DNA of 64,000 bases from Saccharothrix deserti (GTDB lineage Bacteria > Actinomycetota > Actinomycetes > Mycobacteriales > Pseudonocardiaceae). The notes under the pieces are model-generated. The model did not search any database. It was not told the origin of the DNA and saw nothing but the letters and a program-made list of their open reading frames with translations. Positions 49,710 through 57,868 of this stretch are shown piece after piece; the first letter of the stretch is position 1, and each line of letters starts with the position of its first letter. The stretch is from NCBI RefSeq assembly GCF_009769385.1, contig NZ_VKAB01000039.1, forward strand, positions 1-64,000, read 5' to 3'. The position numbers and the translations under genes are program-made.

Positions 49710-50122
49710 CAGGACACCTCCTCGGCGAGGAGGTGGAGGGTGGTTGCCTCGGCATCGGTCAGGCCGATATTGCCGGTGACGGTGCGCAGGCGCGTCTGGC
49801 GGATGACCCAGTCGTGGAAGCCAGTCTTGGCTTCGAGGCCGGTCATCGCCATCGCGGTGCCGAGCTCGGTCCAGGACATGGCGTTGCGCGTGCGCAACAG
49901 GTCGGCGATTACGCACCAGCGGCCGGAGGTGGCCTCTTGGGCGATGCGGGTGCTGTAGGCCAGCTCGGCGAACAGGTCGTCGGCGGTTGGAGTGCTGCCT
50001 TCGATGTGGGCGGCCACGAAGGTGCGGAGTCGGGCTGACGACCAGTGCTCGACCAGTTCGCTCAGCGGCTGGCGCGGGACGTCGTCGGGTGTGCGGATAG
50101 AGGAGTGGGTGGGTGTCGACAT
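49706..50122 (-). CDS. hypothetical protein, first gene of the element 3 right operon
   Basis: 138 aa. Helical, with LSELVEHWSSARLRTFVAAHIEG, LFAELAYSTRIAQEATSGRWCVIADLLRTRNAMSWTELGTAMAMTGLEAKTGFHDWVIRQT and a C-terminal helix. SWTELGTAMAMTGLEA resembles an HTH used by MarR-like or sigma-4-like proteins, so DNA binding is possible. GTGA overlap with the next gene. It starts 145 bases from the att copy, so the promoter of this operon lies at the element edge. Confidence 0.62.
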   Translation of the reverse strand: MSTPTHSSIRTPDDVPRQPLSELVEHWSSARLRTFVAAHIEGSTPTADDLFAELAYSTRIAQEATSGRWCVIADLLRTRNAMSWTELGTAMAMTGLEAKTGFHDWVIRQTRLRTVTGNIGLTDAEATTLHLLAEEVSW

Positions 50123-50266
50123 CGGTGGGCCTCCGTCGCACCCGTCTCACAGTCGTCTCACGGACTGCTCGGACGGGGCGGGATTGGAGGCCCTGACCTG
50201 GACTGCGAAAGGACGCTCACCTGCGTGGACGGACCACGCGGACCGTGGAGGTCGATCTTCTCGCCT

Positions 50267-50307
50267 CTACGGATCAGAAGGTTGCAGGTTCGAATCCTGC
50301 CGAGCGC
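50267..50307. repeat. att site (middle copy) between elements 3 and 4
   Basis: 41 bp identical to the 3' part of tRNA-Arg(ACG). It continues GCCAC, i.e. G plus encoded CCA, as does the copy at 59695 (46 bp shared by these two). The 5' half of the tRNA is absent. Confidence 0.95.
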
Positions 50308-50315
50308 GCCACCTC

Positions 50316-50346
50316 AAACCCGCTCTCACCAGCGGGTTTGTTTTTT
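50316..50346 (+). terminator. terminator after middle att copy
   Basis: AAACCCGCT (50316-50324) pairs with AGCGGGTTT (50331-50339), followed by G and seven T. It fits the end of a tRNA transcript on the plus strand. Confidence 0.85.
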
Positions 50347-50354
50347 CTCGCTGC

Positions 50355-51897
50355 TTAGCTCGTGACCATTTCGCTGTGAGACGGCTGTTGTGTGCCCGAT
50401 GTGTGCCCATCGGTTCCGGTCCGACGAGTGACCAGACCGGCGATCGTCTCTGCGGCATTCCGAGTGACTTCGGGAAGCACCGTCGAACAGGTGTCACTCG
50501 TCACAGTGATCGAGCTGTGGCCCAGCATCTCCTGAACCGTCTTCATCTCGACACCAGCCGCCAGGGCGAGCGTCGCCGCTCCGTGGCGGAGGTCGTGCAG
50601 CCGGATCGGCGGGAGACCAGCCTGAGCCGCCAACACGGCGAACCGGTCGGTGACCCACGACGGACGAAGCTGCTCACCGTTCCTCTGCGTGAACACCCGC
50701 CCAGACTCGACCCATGCCGGGCCTGCCGTCAGGCGCTCCGAGGCGCGTTGCGCGCGGTGCGCCTTCATCACCTTCACAGTGGCGGCGTCGAGGGCAACGG
50801 TTCGCTCTCCAGCCTCGGTCTTCGGGTCGCTCTCCTCGACCTCGTAATCCACCTCGGTGAGCTGTTTCGCCACCTGGAGGGTGCCCGCGTCCAAGTCCTC
50901 GTCTTCTGTCCGCAGCCCGCACACCTCACCTCGGCGCAGCCCTCGGAAGGGTGAGCACGTGCCACATCGCGTAGAGCCGGTCGTGCTTGGCGTGGTCGAG
51001 GAACTGGCTCGTCTGCTCTGGAGTCCAGACCATCACGGGCGACGGTCGCACGCCGGTGGCCTGCCACTGCTCGACGCGCTCGGCGGTCCATACCAGCGGC
51101 TTGGGTCGCTTTGAGGGGATCTTGAAGTGCGCGGCGGCGTTGAAGGTGATCAACTGCTGTGCGATGGCGTCGTTCAGCGCCGCGCGCAGGGTCGCCCTGA
51201 TCCGCTGACGGCTCGACGGTCCGACCATCCGCCGGTACGGCGGCAGGCTCGCCAACTGCTCGCGCAGCTTGCGCTTCTCGCTGCGGACGCTCGTCCGCTT
51301 GATCTGCACCTCCAGTTCCTTGCGGTCGAGGTTGTTCGCCCGGATGACTTCGTTCTGGTCCTCGATCGCTTGGAACATCCTGGCGACGTGGGCGACTTGC
51401 AAGCGGTCGATCCGGACGTCGCCGATGTTGGGCTTGATGTAGAGGCGGACGTGGCTTTCGTAGCTGACGGTCGTGGCGCGGCGGTGCTGCTCCGACGCCA
51501 TCCACTGATCGAGCCATTCACCGACCGTGATCCGGTTGACGAGGTTCTGACCGGTGCGCAGGCGGCGCTTGGTCTCGTCGTAGTCCGGGATCGGCTCCTT
51601 GTTGGCCGCGACCTGGACGAGCAGCGCGGCGATGGCGTCGCGTCCCTCGTCGTCGTCCTTCTCCGGGATCGCCAGGAGCGCGCGCACCTTGTCGAGGTCG
51701 GCCTGTGCCTTCTCCACGGTGGCGTAGCCCATGCGCCGGAAGACTCGGCGTTCTCCGTCTGCGGTCGGGGGTAGTTCCTGACGGATGGCGAGGGTGCCGT
51801 GACCCTTCTTCCTGGCGTTCGGGCACGCCTTGCCGTACTGCTTGCCCGTGTCGGGATTCCGGCAGGCACAGCGGCGGGTGATGCTTCCCGCTTTCAC
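50355..51897 (-). pseudogene. int: broken tyrosine integrase (element 4)
   Basis: Two frames together give a full integrase of about 513 aa. The 5' part (GTG at 51897 down to about 50930: VKAGSITRRCACRNPDTGKQYG ... VWTPEQTSQFLDHAKHDRLYAMWHVLTL) and the 3' part (RGLRRGEVCGLRTEDEDLD ... HDLRHGAATLALAAGV) join if one extra base near 50948 is removed (CTCACCCTTCCGAGGG in coding sense). The break falls exactly at box I with the first catalytic Arg. Independently, the nucleophile site reads GHSSITVTSDTCSTVLPEV, where the family has Tyr in place of the Cys (a TAT to TGT type change). Both lesions make it inactive, and the missense change argues against a mere sequencing error. Confidence 0.88.
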
Positions 51898-52592
51898 CGG
51901 TTGGTGTCCTTCCTGTCGAGTTGGTCGAGTTCGTCGTTGGTCGGTGGGGTGAGACCGGCTCGGCGCATCGCGCGGCGAACGTTGATCAGGTCGCGCTCGA
52001 TGACCTGGGCGCGGTAGAGGTCTTCCGCGTCGGCCTCGATCAGCCGGGCCTGCCTGGTCTCGGGCGACTGGGCGAGTTCGGCGAAGCGGTGCGCGTTCAT
52101 CGCCCGCTGCTCCGACTCCGTCAGCGCGCGGATGAGCCGTTCGTGCCGGCGCAGGAGGTCGAGCTGTTCGTGGTTGTCCTTCGGTTCCTCCTCGTACCAC
52201 TTGTGGATGCCGGTTGCGGCGTCGTACTCCCCGCCGCCGCGTGGCTTGACGGGCTGGCGGCCTTCCCCGCTGAACCAGCGGATCGCGTGCCAGGGGTGTG
52301 CTGTCGCGCCGGGGGACCAGGTGACTTCGGCGTCGGTGTGCAGGGGGAACATCAGCACCACCGGGGGGACCAGGAGCGCCCGCGCGAGCACCGCCAGCTC
52401 GTCCACGGTGACGCCGCGACGTCGGCGACCGGTCTCGTCCGGCCGACCGGTCTCAATGCTGGTGATGGCGGAGAACGTCAGCCAGTCCGCGCCGAGTTCC
52501 TGGCACCGCTCGGCGAGCTGTTTGCGTGTCCAGCCGTGCCGATTGCGGTGTCGCTGGACTTCCTGCGCCACCGTCTCGCTCAGCTCGTGCAC
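51894..52592 (-). CDS. XRE family regulator upstream of int (element 4)
   Basis: 232 aa from the GTG at 52590-52592, which has AGGAGG 6 bases upstream; an ATG nine codons earlier is less well placed. HTH: VAQEVQRHRNRHGWTRKQLAERCQELGADWLTFSAITSIETGRPDETGRRRRGVTVDELAVLARALLVPPVVLMFPL. The C-terminus has a coiled helix (HEQLDLLRRHERLIRALTESEQRAMNAHRFAELAQ). It overlaps the broken int by 4 bases, as in element 3. It is intact although its presumed targets int and xis are not. Confidence 0.82.
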   Translation of the reverse strand: MHELSETVAQEVQRHRNRHGWTRKQLAERCQELGADWLTFSAITSIETGRPDETGRRRRGVTVDELAVLARALLVPPVVLMFPLHTDAEVTWSPGATAHPWHAIRWFSGEGRQPVKPRGGGEYDAATGIHKWYEEEPKDNHEQLDLLRRHERLIRALTESEQRAMNAHRFAELAQSPETRQARLIEADAEDLYRAQVIERDLINVRRAMRRAGLTPPTNDELDQLDRKDTNR

Positions 52593-52731
52593 TGTGTCCT
52601 CCTGGTGATTCCCTTGCACTGGCTGGACAGGCTCGGTAGCGTCCGGTCCTGTTCAGTAGAACGATCATGCCATATCGAGAGTGCAATTTGCAACATCGGT
52701 GCTGCGAAATGAAGTCTGAGTGTCTGGGGAG

Positions 52732-52940
52732 ATGACCCGCCGGGAACTGCTCGCGCTGCCGCCCTCGGTCGATCTGGTGACCGCAGGCCGTGCGCTCGGC
52801 ATCGGGCGGACGAAGACCTACGAACTGGCGAGATCCGATCAGTTGCCGGTACGCGTGCTGCGGTTGGGCAAGCACGTACCGCGTCGCAACGGCCGACCTG
52901 CTGCGGGGTGCTCGGCGTCAAGGAGGACGACGCCGCGTGA
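52732..52940 (+). pseudogene. xis: broken excisionase (element 4)
   Basis: Three frames are needed to read a normal Xis: RRELLALPPSVDLVTAGRALGIGRTKTYELARSDQLPVRVLRLGK, then after one extra base near 52870 TYRVATADLLR, then after one extra base in a GGGG run near 52912 VLGVKEDDAA and a stop at 52938-52940. The corrected protein aligns with element 3's Xis, and the corrected stop overlaps the next gene's GTG exactly as expected. Two independent +1 shifts. Confidence 0.8.
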
Positions 52941-53311
52941 CGCAGACGAACAGCGGCGGCTCCCCGGCAGGAGCCGCCGCCCGGCATCGAGAAGTGAACC
53001 CCGTCCAGCGTAACGGGACGGTCTACGGCGTGTTGGAGCTGCGCATTGACGCGCTCGGCGACGCGACCCCGGTACCGCTCGGCGTGCGCGTGCGAGTCGA
53101 TCTGGCGGACGCCCGATGGATCGACCTGGCGACGTTGGAACGTGCCGCACGGCTGACGTGGGGTGCGGCGGGCGTCGAGGTGGTCGGTCGGCACAGCGGC
53201 GCAATCGCCGAGGTCGTGCGGTACGTGCGCAGCGTCCATGAGCGCTACGCCCTCGCCGAGGTTGAGCACGCGCATCACATGGCGCGCTGGGGCCTCGGTG
53301 ATGCCGCGTGA
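52937..53311 (+). CDS. hypothetical protein (element 4)
   Basis: 124 aa, GTG overlapping the corrected xis stop. After a short basic start comes a compact domain: GVLELRIDALGDATPVPLGVRVRVDLADARWIDLATLERAARLTWGAAGVEVVGRHSGAIAEVVRYVRSVHERYAL. No family recognised. GTGA overlap with the ATPase gene shows the old operon xis, this gene, ATPase. The reading frame is intact. Confidence 0.62.
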   Translation: MTQTNSGGSPAGAAARHREVNPVQRNGTVYGVLELRIDALGDATPVPLGVRVRVDLADARWIDLATLERAARLTWGAAGVEVVGRHSGAIAEVVRYVRSVHERYALAEVEHAHHMARWGLGDAA

Positions 53312-54352
53312 CGCTGGCCTACGGCACCGATCCACCGAGCATCGAGACACCGCAGGGTAGGCACATCAGGCTCACCCCGGCTTCCGGTATCCGAATGCGC
53401 GCGGTGCGCTGGACCTGGCAGGACAGGGTTCCCGCGGGCTCCCTGTCGTTGGTGCCCGGTCGCGAGGGCATCGGCAAGAGCCAGTTCGCGTGCTGGCTGG
53501 CCGCCCAGGTCACCAACGGCACGTTGCCGGGCGCTCTGCACGGCGAGCCGCGACCGGTCATCTACACCGCAACCGAGGACTCCTGGGCGCACACTGTGGC
53601 GCCCAGGCTCGCCGCTGCCGACCTCGACGCGGTCTATCGGGCCGAGGTGGACGTGGACGGCATCATCACGGGCCTGACGTTGCCTCGGGACTGCGAGGCG
53701 CTGGGCGAGGAGATCACGGCGCGCGGCGTCGGCCTGCTGATCCTCGACCCGCTGCTGTCCGCCATCGGGACCGGGAGCTGCGGCAGGCCCTCGAACCACT
53801 GGCGCGCATGGCCGATCGCACGGGGTGCGCGGTGGTCGGGCTGGCCCACTTCAACAAGTCGGCGAGCCCGGACCCGCTGAACCTGATCACCGGAAGTCGG
53901 GCGTTCTCGGCTGTGGCGCGCGCCGTCTTGGCGGTCGCTCGCGACGAGGAGAGCGACGACGGCGCGTGTGTGATCAGTCAGGCCAAGAACAACCTCGGGC
54001 GGTTGGACCTGCCGTCACTGGGCTACCGCATCGAGTCCGCCGTGATCCCGACCGACGACGGTCCCGCCGAGGTCGGTCGGCTGGTCATGATGGGTGAGAC
54101 CGAGCGCACTGTGCGCGACATCCTCGCCGAGACCGGCATCCCGAGGCACGCTCGGAGCGCGACGAGGCTGCCGCGTGGCTGCGCGACTACCTGATCCAGC
54201 ACGGCGGTAGCGGCAAGGCAGCCGAGATCATCAAGGCCGCACGCGCGGACGGCATCGCCGAGGCGACGTTGAAGCGTGCCCGCAAGCGCGCCGGAATCGC
54301 GACCACCCGGCAGGGCTTCGGACAGGGGTCGGTCTGGTCACTCGACTTGTGA
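53308..54352 (+). pseudogene. broken RepA/KaiC-like replication ATPase (element 4)
   Basis: Three frames make one RecA-fold helicase-type ATPase of about 350 aa. Part 1 from the GTG at 53308 has Walker A VPGREGIGKSQFACWLAAQV, YTATEDSW and Walker B VGLLILDPLLSAI. Part 2 from about 53770 reads HRDRELRQALEPLARMADRTGCAVVGLAHFNKSASPDPLNLITGSRAF...VISQAKNNLG. Part 3 from about 54145 reads ARSERDEAAAWLRDYLIQHGGSGKAAEIIKAARADGIAEATLKRARKRAGI, ending at 54350-54352. The first break looks like a roughly 10-bp deletion between CCATCG repeats; the second is one base. Actinobacterial relatives are single proteins, so the gene is dead or split. Confidence 0.85.
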
Positions 54353-54362
54353 CCCGTTATCC

Positions 54363-54428
54363 GGATCACCATTCGGCCCGTTCGGATCACGTCACGGGTG
54401 CTGATCCGAATGAGCCGAATGGTGATCC
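54363..54428. terminator. bidirectional hairpin between convergent genes
   Basis: GGATCACCATTCGG (54363-54376) pairs with CCGAATGGTGATCC (54415-54428), and TTCGGATCA (54381-54389) with TGATCCGAA (54402-54410) inside. It separates the broken ATPase gene from the XRE-TPR gene. The remaining bases to 54577 have no gene. Confidence 0.65.
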
Positions 54429-54577
54429 CGACGAGCACCGTCGCGACCGGTCGGCAGCCTCCCCGCGCGCACGCGAGCAGTCCTGACCAGGGGTGGGGGA
54501 TGACCCCCCGACTGCCGTCCGCCCGACCGGTACGTCATAGCAGCTCGCGCTGTGTACGAAACTCGGGCGATCTCGGG

Positions 54578-55849
54578 TCACCGCCGCGCCGAGGACGGCG
54601 CGAGCTGATCGGTCAACCGCTGGAGAGCCGCGCGACCGTCCGCACTGACCTCGGCGAGACCGGCAGCGTCGGCCGCACGGATCGTCCGCTGCACCTGGTG
54701 CGGCAACCGGTGGACCTCGGCAGCGGTCAGCGCCGCTCGGAACGCCTCCGTCGCGCCGTCGAGATGCCGGGCAGCGAGCAGCACTTGCCCGGCGGTCACC
54801 CGCTCGATGATGTGCCACTGCGGTGCGACAGGTGGCCCGCTGACGTCGGTCTGCAACGCGCGCACGGCCTCGGCGGCGCGGCCGGTCGAGATCAGGCCGC
54901 GTAGTTCGATCTCCCGGAACGTGAACCGGTTGAACAGCATCCCGCGCCCCGCTTCCGCGTCGAGCAGGTCGCGGTAACCGGTGATCGCCTGGTCGAAGAG
55001 GTCCGCGTTGCCCTGTTCCCCCGCAGCACGCGCCAGCAGGGCGAACGCCGCGCCCTGGCCTTCCCGATCACTGGACACGGCCACAGCTCGGCTCAGTCGC
55101 GCGATTGCCGCGCCGACGTGGTCGGCCTTGCGCAGCTCGTTGCCGTGCATCCGGAGCGCGTGCGCGAGGAACACGGGATCGCCCAGCCGCTCGGCGACGA
55201 CGAGGGCCTTGCCGGTCCAGCGCGCCGCAGCGGCCAACCGCTCCTCGGGCAGGACGGTGCCCAGCGAGACGCCCAGCGCCGCCCTGCCCTGCCCGAGCAG
55301 GATCATCGTGTCGCGCTCGGCGCGGCCCTCGGCGGCGCGCGCCTCCAGCCTGGCGACGAGCGGCCACAGCTCGTTGACCGCGTCGACCGCACGTCCGGAC
55401 TGGCGGGCGATCTCGGCGAGTCGGATGGTCGAGTCACCGAACTGGATCATCGCGGCGAAGTCGGCATCGTCGTTGTCCGTCACGCCGAGCACGTGCATCG
55501 GCAGGCCGAGCACGCGCGCGATGTGGCGTCGGGTGGTGACGTCGCTGATGGTGCGCCGACCGGTCTCGATCATCGACACGTAGGTCTTGTCGTAGCCGAG
55601 CAGCGCGGCGAGCCGTTCCTGGCTGAGGCCGTTCACCCGTCGGTAGACGCGAAGGATCGTCGCCAGGTCACGAGTCCTCAGCGCCGCTGCCGCCTCGGGA
55701 GCCGACCACAGCCACACTGCCGGTGTCAGCGGGCGAACCGGCATGGTCGGCGGCGCGTGACGTGCGCTCGCGTGGCACGTCGGACAGACAGGCTCGACCG
55801 CGAGCCTGCTCAACTCGGCTCCGCACGACTCGCAGCGTCCGCCCGTCAT
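54578..55849 (-). CDS. XRE regulator with N-terminal zinc ribbon and TPR-like domain
   Basis: 423 aa. Residues 1-30 hold CESCGAEL...CPTCH (zinc ribbon). HTH at about 57-115: RTRDLATILRVYRRVNGLSQERLAALLGYDKTYVSMIETGRRTISDVTTRRHIARVLGLP. The C-terminal 280 residues are TPR-like (LGDPVFLAHALRMHGNELRKADHVGAAIARLSRA, GQGAAFALLARAAGEQGNADLFDQAI, LISTGRAAEAVRAL). Common actinobacterial regulator type. It is the second gene of a minus-strand operon after NUDIX (6-base gap) and probably controls the divergent oxygenase/radical SAM genes. Confidence 0.85.
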   Translation of the reverse strand: MTGGRCESCGAELSRLAVEPVCPTCHASARHAPPTMPVRPLTPAVWLWSAPEAAAALRTRDLATILRVYRRVNGLSQERLAALLGYDKTYVSMIETGRRTISDVTTRRHIARVLGLPMHVLGVTDNDDADFAAMIQFGDSTIRLAEIARQSGRAVDAVNELWPLVARLEARAAEGRAERDTMILLGQGRAALGVSLGTVLPEERLAAAARWTGKALVVAERLGDPVFLAHALRMHGNELRKADHVGAAIARLSRAVAVSSDREGQGAAFALLARAAGEQGNADLFDQAITGYRDLLDAEAGRGMLFNRFTFREIELRGLISTGRAAEAVRALQTDVSGPPVAPQWHIIERVTAGQVLLAARHLDGATEAFRAALTAAEVHRLPHQVQRTIRAADAAGLAEVSADGRAALQRLTDQLAPSSARR

Positions 55850-55855
55850 GAGCGG

Positions 55856-56278
55856 CTACCGGATCAGTTCCCGGTCGGTCTCGCGCAGACGCGCGAACCA
55901 ACTCGCGATCGAACGCTTGTACCCGTCCGGCATGTTCAGCCCCCGCACCTCGGACTCGGCGAACAGCCCGATCTCCTTGTGCTCGTGGGAAAGCACGGGA
56001 TCAGCGTCACCGTCCGGGTAGCAGCCGTAGGTCACGATGAACACGTTCTTCTCCGCTACGTTGATGTAGTACATCCACGTGTCGAGGATCGGCCCGGTGG
56101 TCACCTGCCACTGCGTTTCCTCGGCGATCTCCCGCGCCACGCACTCCTCGGGCGTCTCGCCGGGCTCGATCCGGCCGCCGGGTAGCTCCCACTCCTCGCG
56201 CTCGTTCTTCAGCAGCAACACCCTGTCGTCACGCACCACCACGCCCTTGATCGAGACGGGGTAGACGGGCTGGCTCAT
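55856..56278 (-). CDS. NUDIX hydrolase
   Basis: 140 aa. Complete Nudix box GGRIEPGETPEECVAREIAEETQWQV (GX5EX7REUXEEXGU form, with the last Gly replaced by Gln). Start at the ATG 56276-56278 (MSQPVYPVSIKGVVVRDDRVLLLKNEREEWELP). It hydrolyses X-linked nucleoside diphosphates. It shares an operon with the XRE-TPR gene and is divergent from the oxygenase gene, so it belongs to the cargo cluster. In a nucleotide-modifying pathway it could clean up or trim pyrophosphate intermediates. Confidence 0.88.
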   Translation of the reverse strand: MSQPVYPVSIKGVVVRDDRVLLLKNEREEWELPGGRIEPGETPEECVAREIAEETQWQVTTGPILDTWMYYINVAEKNVFIVTYGCYPDGDADPVLSHEHKEIGLFAESEVRGLNMPDGYKRSIASWFARLRETDRELIR

Positions 56279-56359
56279 CGGCGTTGACCTCCGGAAGGCG
56301 TGCGCGATCTGCTCACCCGCAACGTAGCAGCCGATCACCCGACACCAGGCGACGCTGTG

Positions 56360-56373
56360 TTGACAGCTTGTCA
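56360..56373 (+). promoter_or_regulatory. TTGACA with TGACA-N3-TGTCA dyad
   Basis: A -35-like TTGACA (56360-56365) overlaps the dyad TGACAGCTTGTCA (56361-56373) in the divergent gap between NUDIX and oxygenase genes. It is a candidate promoter and XRE operator; the -10 box is not clear. Confidence 0.4.
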
Positions 56374-56441
56374 CTGGACGTGCGCGATGGGATCGCGTTC
56401 CCATGATCTCCGCGAAACAAGCGTTTCGGGAGGTAGAGACG

Positions 56442-57194
56442 ATGGACAACCCCTTCGATGGCGGTTGGATCACGGCCGATGACGAGTCGGCAGTGGTTGG
56501 CGCGCTGAGTCGTCACGGCCTGGTGTTGGTGGAAGGGCTCGCCGACTCGGCCGACCTGCTCCGTCTCGCTCGCTCCGTCGCCACGGTCGTCCCGCATCGG
56601 GACAGCGCGTCGGACGGCGTCACGACGCTGGTGGACCTCGGTTCCGACCAGAACGGCGCGTTCGCCGGGTTCAGCTCGTGCGCGCTCGCGCCGCACACGG
56701 ATCGCTCCGGTGTCGCCAACCCGCCCGCCTTGCTGGTCTTGGGTTGCTCGCAGCCCGCGACGAGGGGCGGTCAGTGCGTGCTGATCGACGGGCAAGCCGT
56801 GTACGACACGCTCGCCGAGACCGCACCTGACGCGCTGGCGGCGCTGTGTGCACCCCGATCCGTGCTGTTCGGCGGTGCATCTGGCCACCTCGGCGCGGTC
56901 TTCACCGAGTACGACGGCGGACGGGTCACCATCAGGCTGCGCCAGGACGACCTCGTGCAGTTCTCGCCCGAGGTGAGCCGGTGGTTGCCGACGCTGCGAG
57001 CGGCGATCGACCAGCACGTGACCGAGCTGGACCTGTGCGCCGGACAGGGTTACATCCTCGACAACTACCGTTGGCTGCACGGTCGGCGAGCGTTCACCGG
57101 GCACCGCGTGGTGCACCGCGTCAACGCGAACCCGCATCCTCACCTCGGCATCCGGACCGGCATCCCCACCGAAGTACGGAGCGCTGCGGTATGA
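56442..57194 (+). CDS. TauD/TfdA-like Fe(II)/2-oxoglutarate dioxygenase
   Basis: 250 aa from the ATG at 56442 with GGGAGG upstream (an ATG at 56403 would add 13 residues). Facial triad: HTD in LAPHTDRSGV (near residue 85) and distal His in ILDNYRWLHGRRAFTGHR; the Arg that binds 2-oxoglutarate is in the same C-terminal block. LLVLGCSQPATRGGQCVLIDG is the usual strand after the first His. It hydroxylates or desaturates a small substrate. First gene of the plus-strand cargo operon; overlaps the next gene by 4 bases. Confidence 0.85.
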   Translation: MDNPFDGGWITADDESAVVGALSRHGLVLVEGLADSADLLRLARSVATVVPHRDSASDGVTTLVDLGSDQNGAFAGFSSCALAPHTDRSGVANPPALLVLGCSQPATRGGQCVLIDGQAVYDTLAETAPDALAALCAPRSVLFGGASGHLGAVFTEYDGGRVTIRLRQDDLVQFSPEVSRWLPTLRAAIDQHVTELDLCAGQGYILDNYRWLHGRRAFTGHRVVHRVNANPHPHLGIRTGIPTEVRSAAV

Positions 57195-57535
57195 GCGACG
57201 CGGCGGCGGTGCGCGCGTTTCCCGCCTTGGCGGGACTGGTCGCGATCCGGGACGCGGGATGGCAGTTCGTGCACCAACGTGTCGTTGACGGCGTTCCCAC
57301 CGAGGTTGACGGGTTCCGGCTGTGGCCGGACGGCCGGCACGACGCCATCCGCGTGCGCAGCAGCACCGACGCGATGGCGTTGCGCGCGGACGGCGACGAA
57401 CCGCCCGGCATCGTGTGGGAGCGTGCCGGTTCGTTGTCCGACGTGGTGGAAGGGCTGTTGAGCCTGCCCGCGCCGACCCAGCGGTTCGCCCCTCGCCTGA
57501 TCGTCGCGTCCGCTCCCGCGCTGTGGCTGCCATGA
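57191..57535 (+). CDS. conserved small protein of oxygenase operon
   Basis: 114 aa, ATGA overlap with the oxygenase stop. Single domain: GLVAIRDAGWQFVHQRVVDGVPTEVDGFRLWPDGRHDAIRVRSSTDAMALRADGDEPPGIVWERAGSLSDVVEGLLSLPAPTQRFAPRLIV...LWLP. Similar small proteins occur in other actinobacteria, but I know no function. The tight coupling suggests a partner or substrate-binding role for the oxygenase. Confidence 0.7.
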   Translation: MSDAAAVRAFPALAGLVAIRDAGWQFVHQRVVDGVPTEVDGFRLWPDGRHDAIRVRSSTDAMALRADGDEPPGIVWERAGSLSDVVEGLLSLPAPTQRFAPRLIVASAPALWLP

Positions 57536-57583
57536 CTCGACCGGACCTCAGCGACCGCCCCGCGGCGCACCCGGCGTGACCAG

Positions 57584-57868
57584 ATGTGCGTCTGCGGCTG
57601 GCAACTGATCGCCGTGACGTTGGCGTTGGTCGTGCTGGTCATCGGCTATGGCGAGATCGAGGGCCGCCGCCGAGCCCGCGCCAATGACGCCCGTTCCGCG
57701 ACAAGACCACCTGACCGCTTCGGCAGCACCGGGCGGAATCTCTCCCACGCCCGGCCGTCCGGCCGCCGAAGCCCTCGACGCGGTGGGAGGGCCGTCCGTC
57801 CCGACCCGGACAGCCCTCCCACCGCGTTCCCGGACACCACCACCAGAAGGGCTAGCAACTCCCCATGA
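57584..57868 (+). CDS. possible small membrane protein before radical SAM gene
   Basis: 94 aa. One hydrophobic helix (CGWQLIAVTLALVVLVIGYGEI) and then a long basic Arg/Pro-rich tail. The stop overlaps the radical SAM start (ATGA), which supports translation. Against it: the tail region contains a 15-bp perfect hairpin (57778-57827) and reads like noncoding sequence, and another frame (from 57648) is also open. It could be a leader peptide instead of a real protein. Confidence 0.35.
   Translation: MCVCGWQLIAVTLALVVLVIGYGEIEGRRRARANDARSATRPPDRFGSTGRNLSHARPSGRRSPRRGGRAVRPDPDSPPTAFPDTTTRRASNSP
57778..57827 (+). promoter_or_regulatory. 15-bp hairpin upstream of radical SAM gene
   Basis: ACGCGGTGGGAGGGC (57778-57792) pairs perfectly with 57813-57827 across a 20-base loop that itself contains CGTCC/GGAC pairs. 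It ends 37 bases before the radical SAM start. No U-tract follows, so an attenuator or mRNA-stability element is as likely as a terminator. Confidence 0.5.

Larger units (their letters stand above)
35142..50307. mobile_element. element 3: mobilizable element with relaxase and defence cargo, at tRNA-Arg
   Basis: The element is bounded by 41-bp att copies. Left module: int and XRE (minus) with divergent xis. Middle: HNH nuclease, DUF5753-type and other regulators, SLOG-like protein. Right: relaxase and MobC with candidate oriT, IetAS-like pair, DUF2637 protein, HTH replication-type protein. No FtsK/TraB translocase is present, so transfer probably needs a relaxase-based helper system; this is unlike AICEs 1 and 2. 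Confidence 0.88.
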
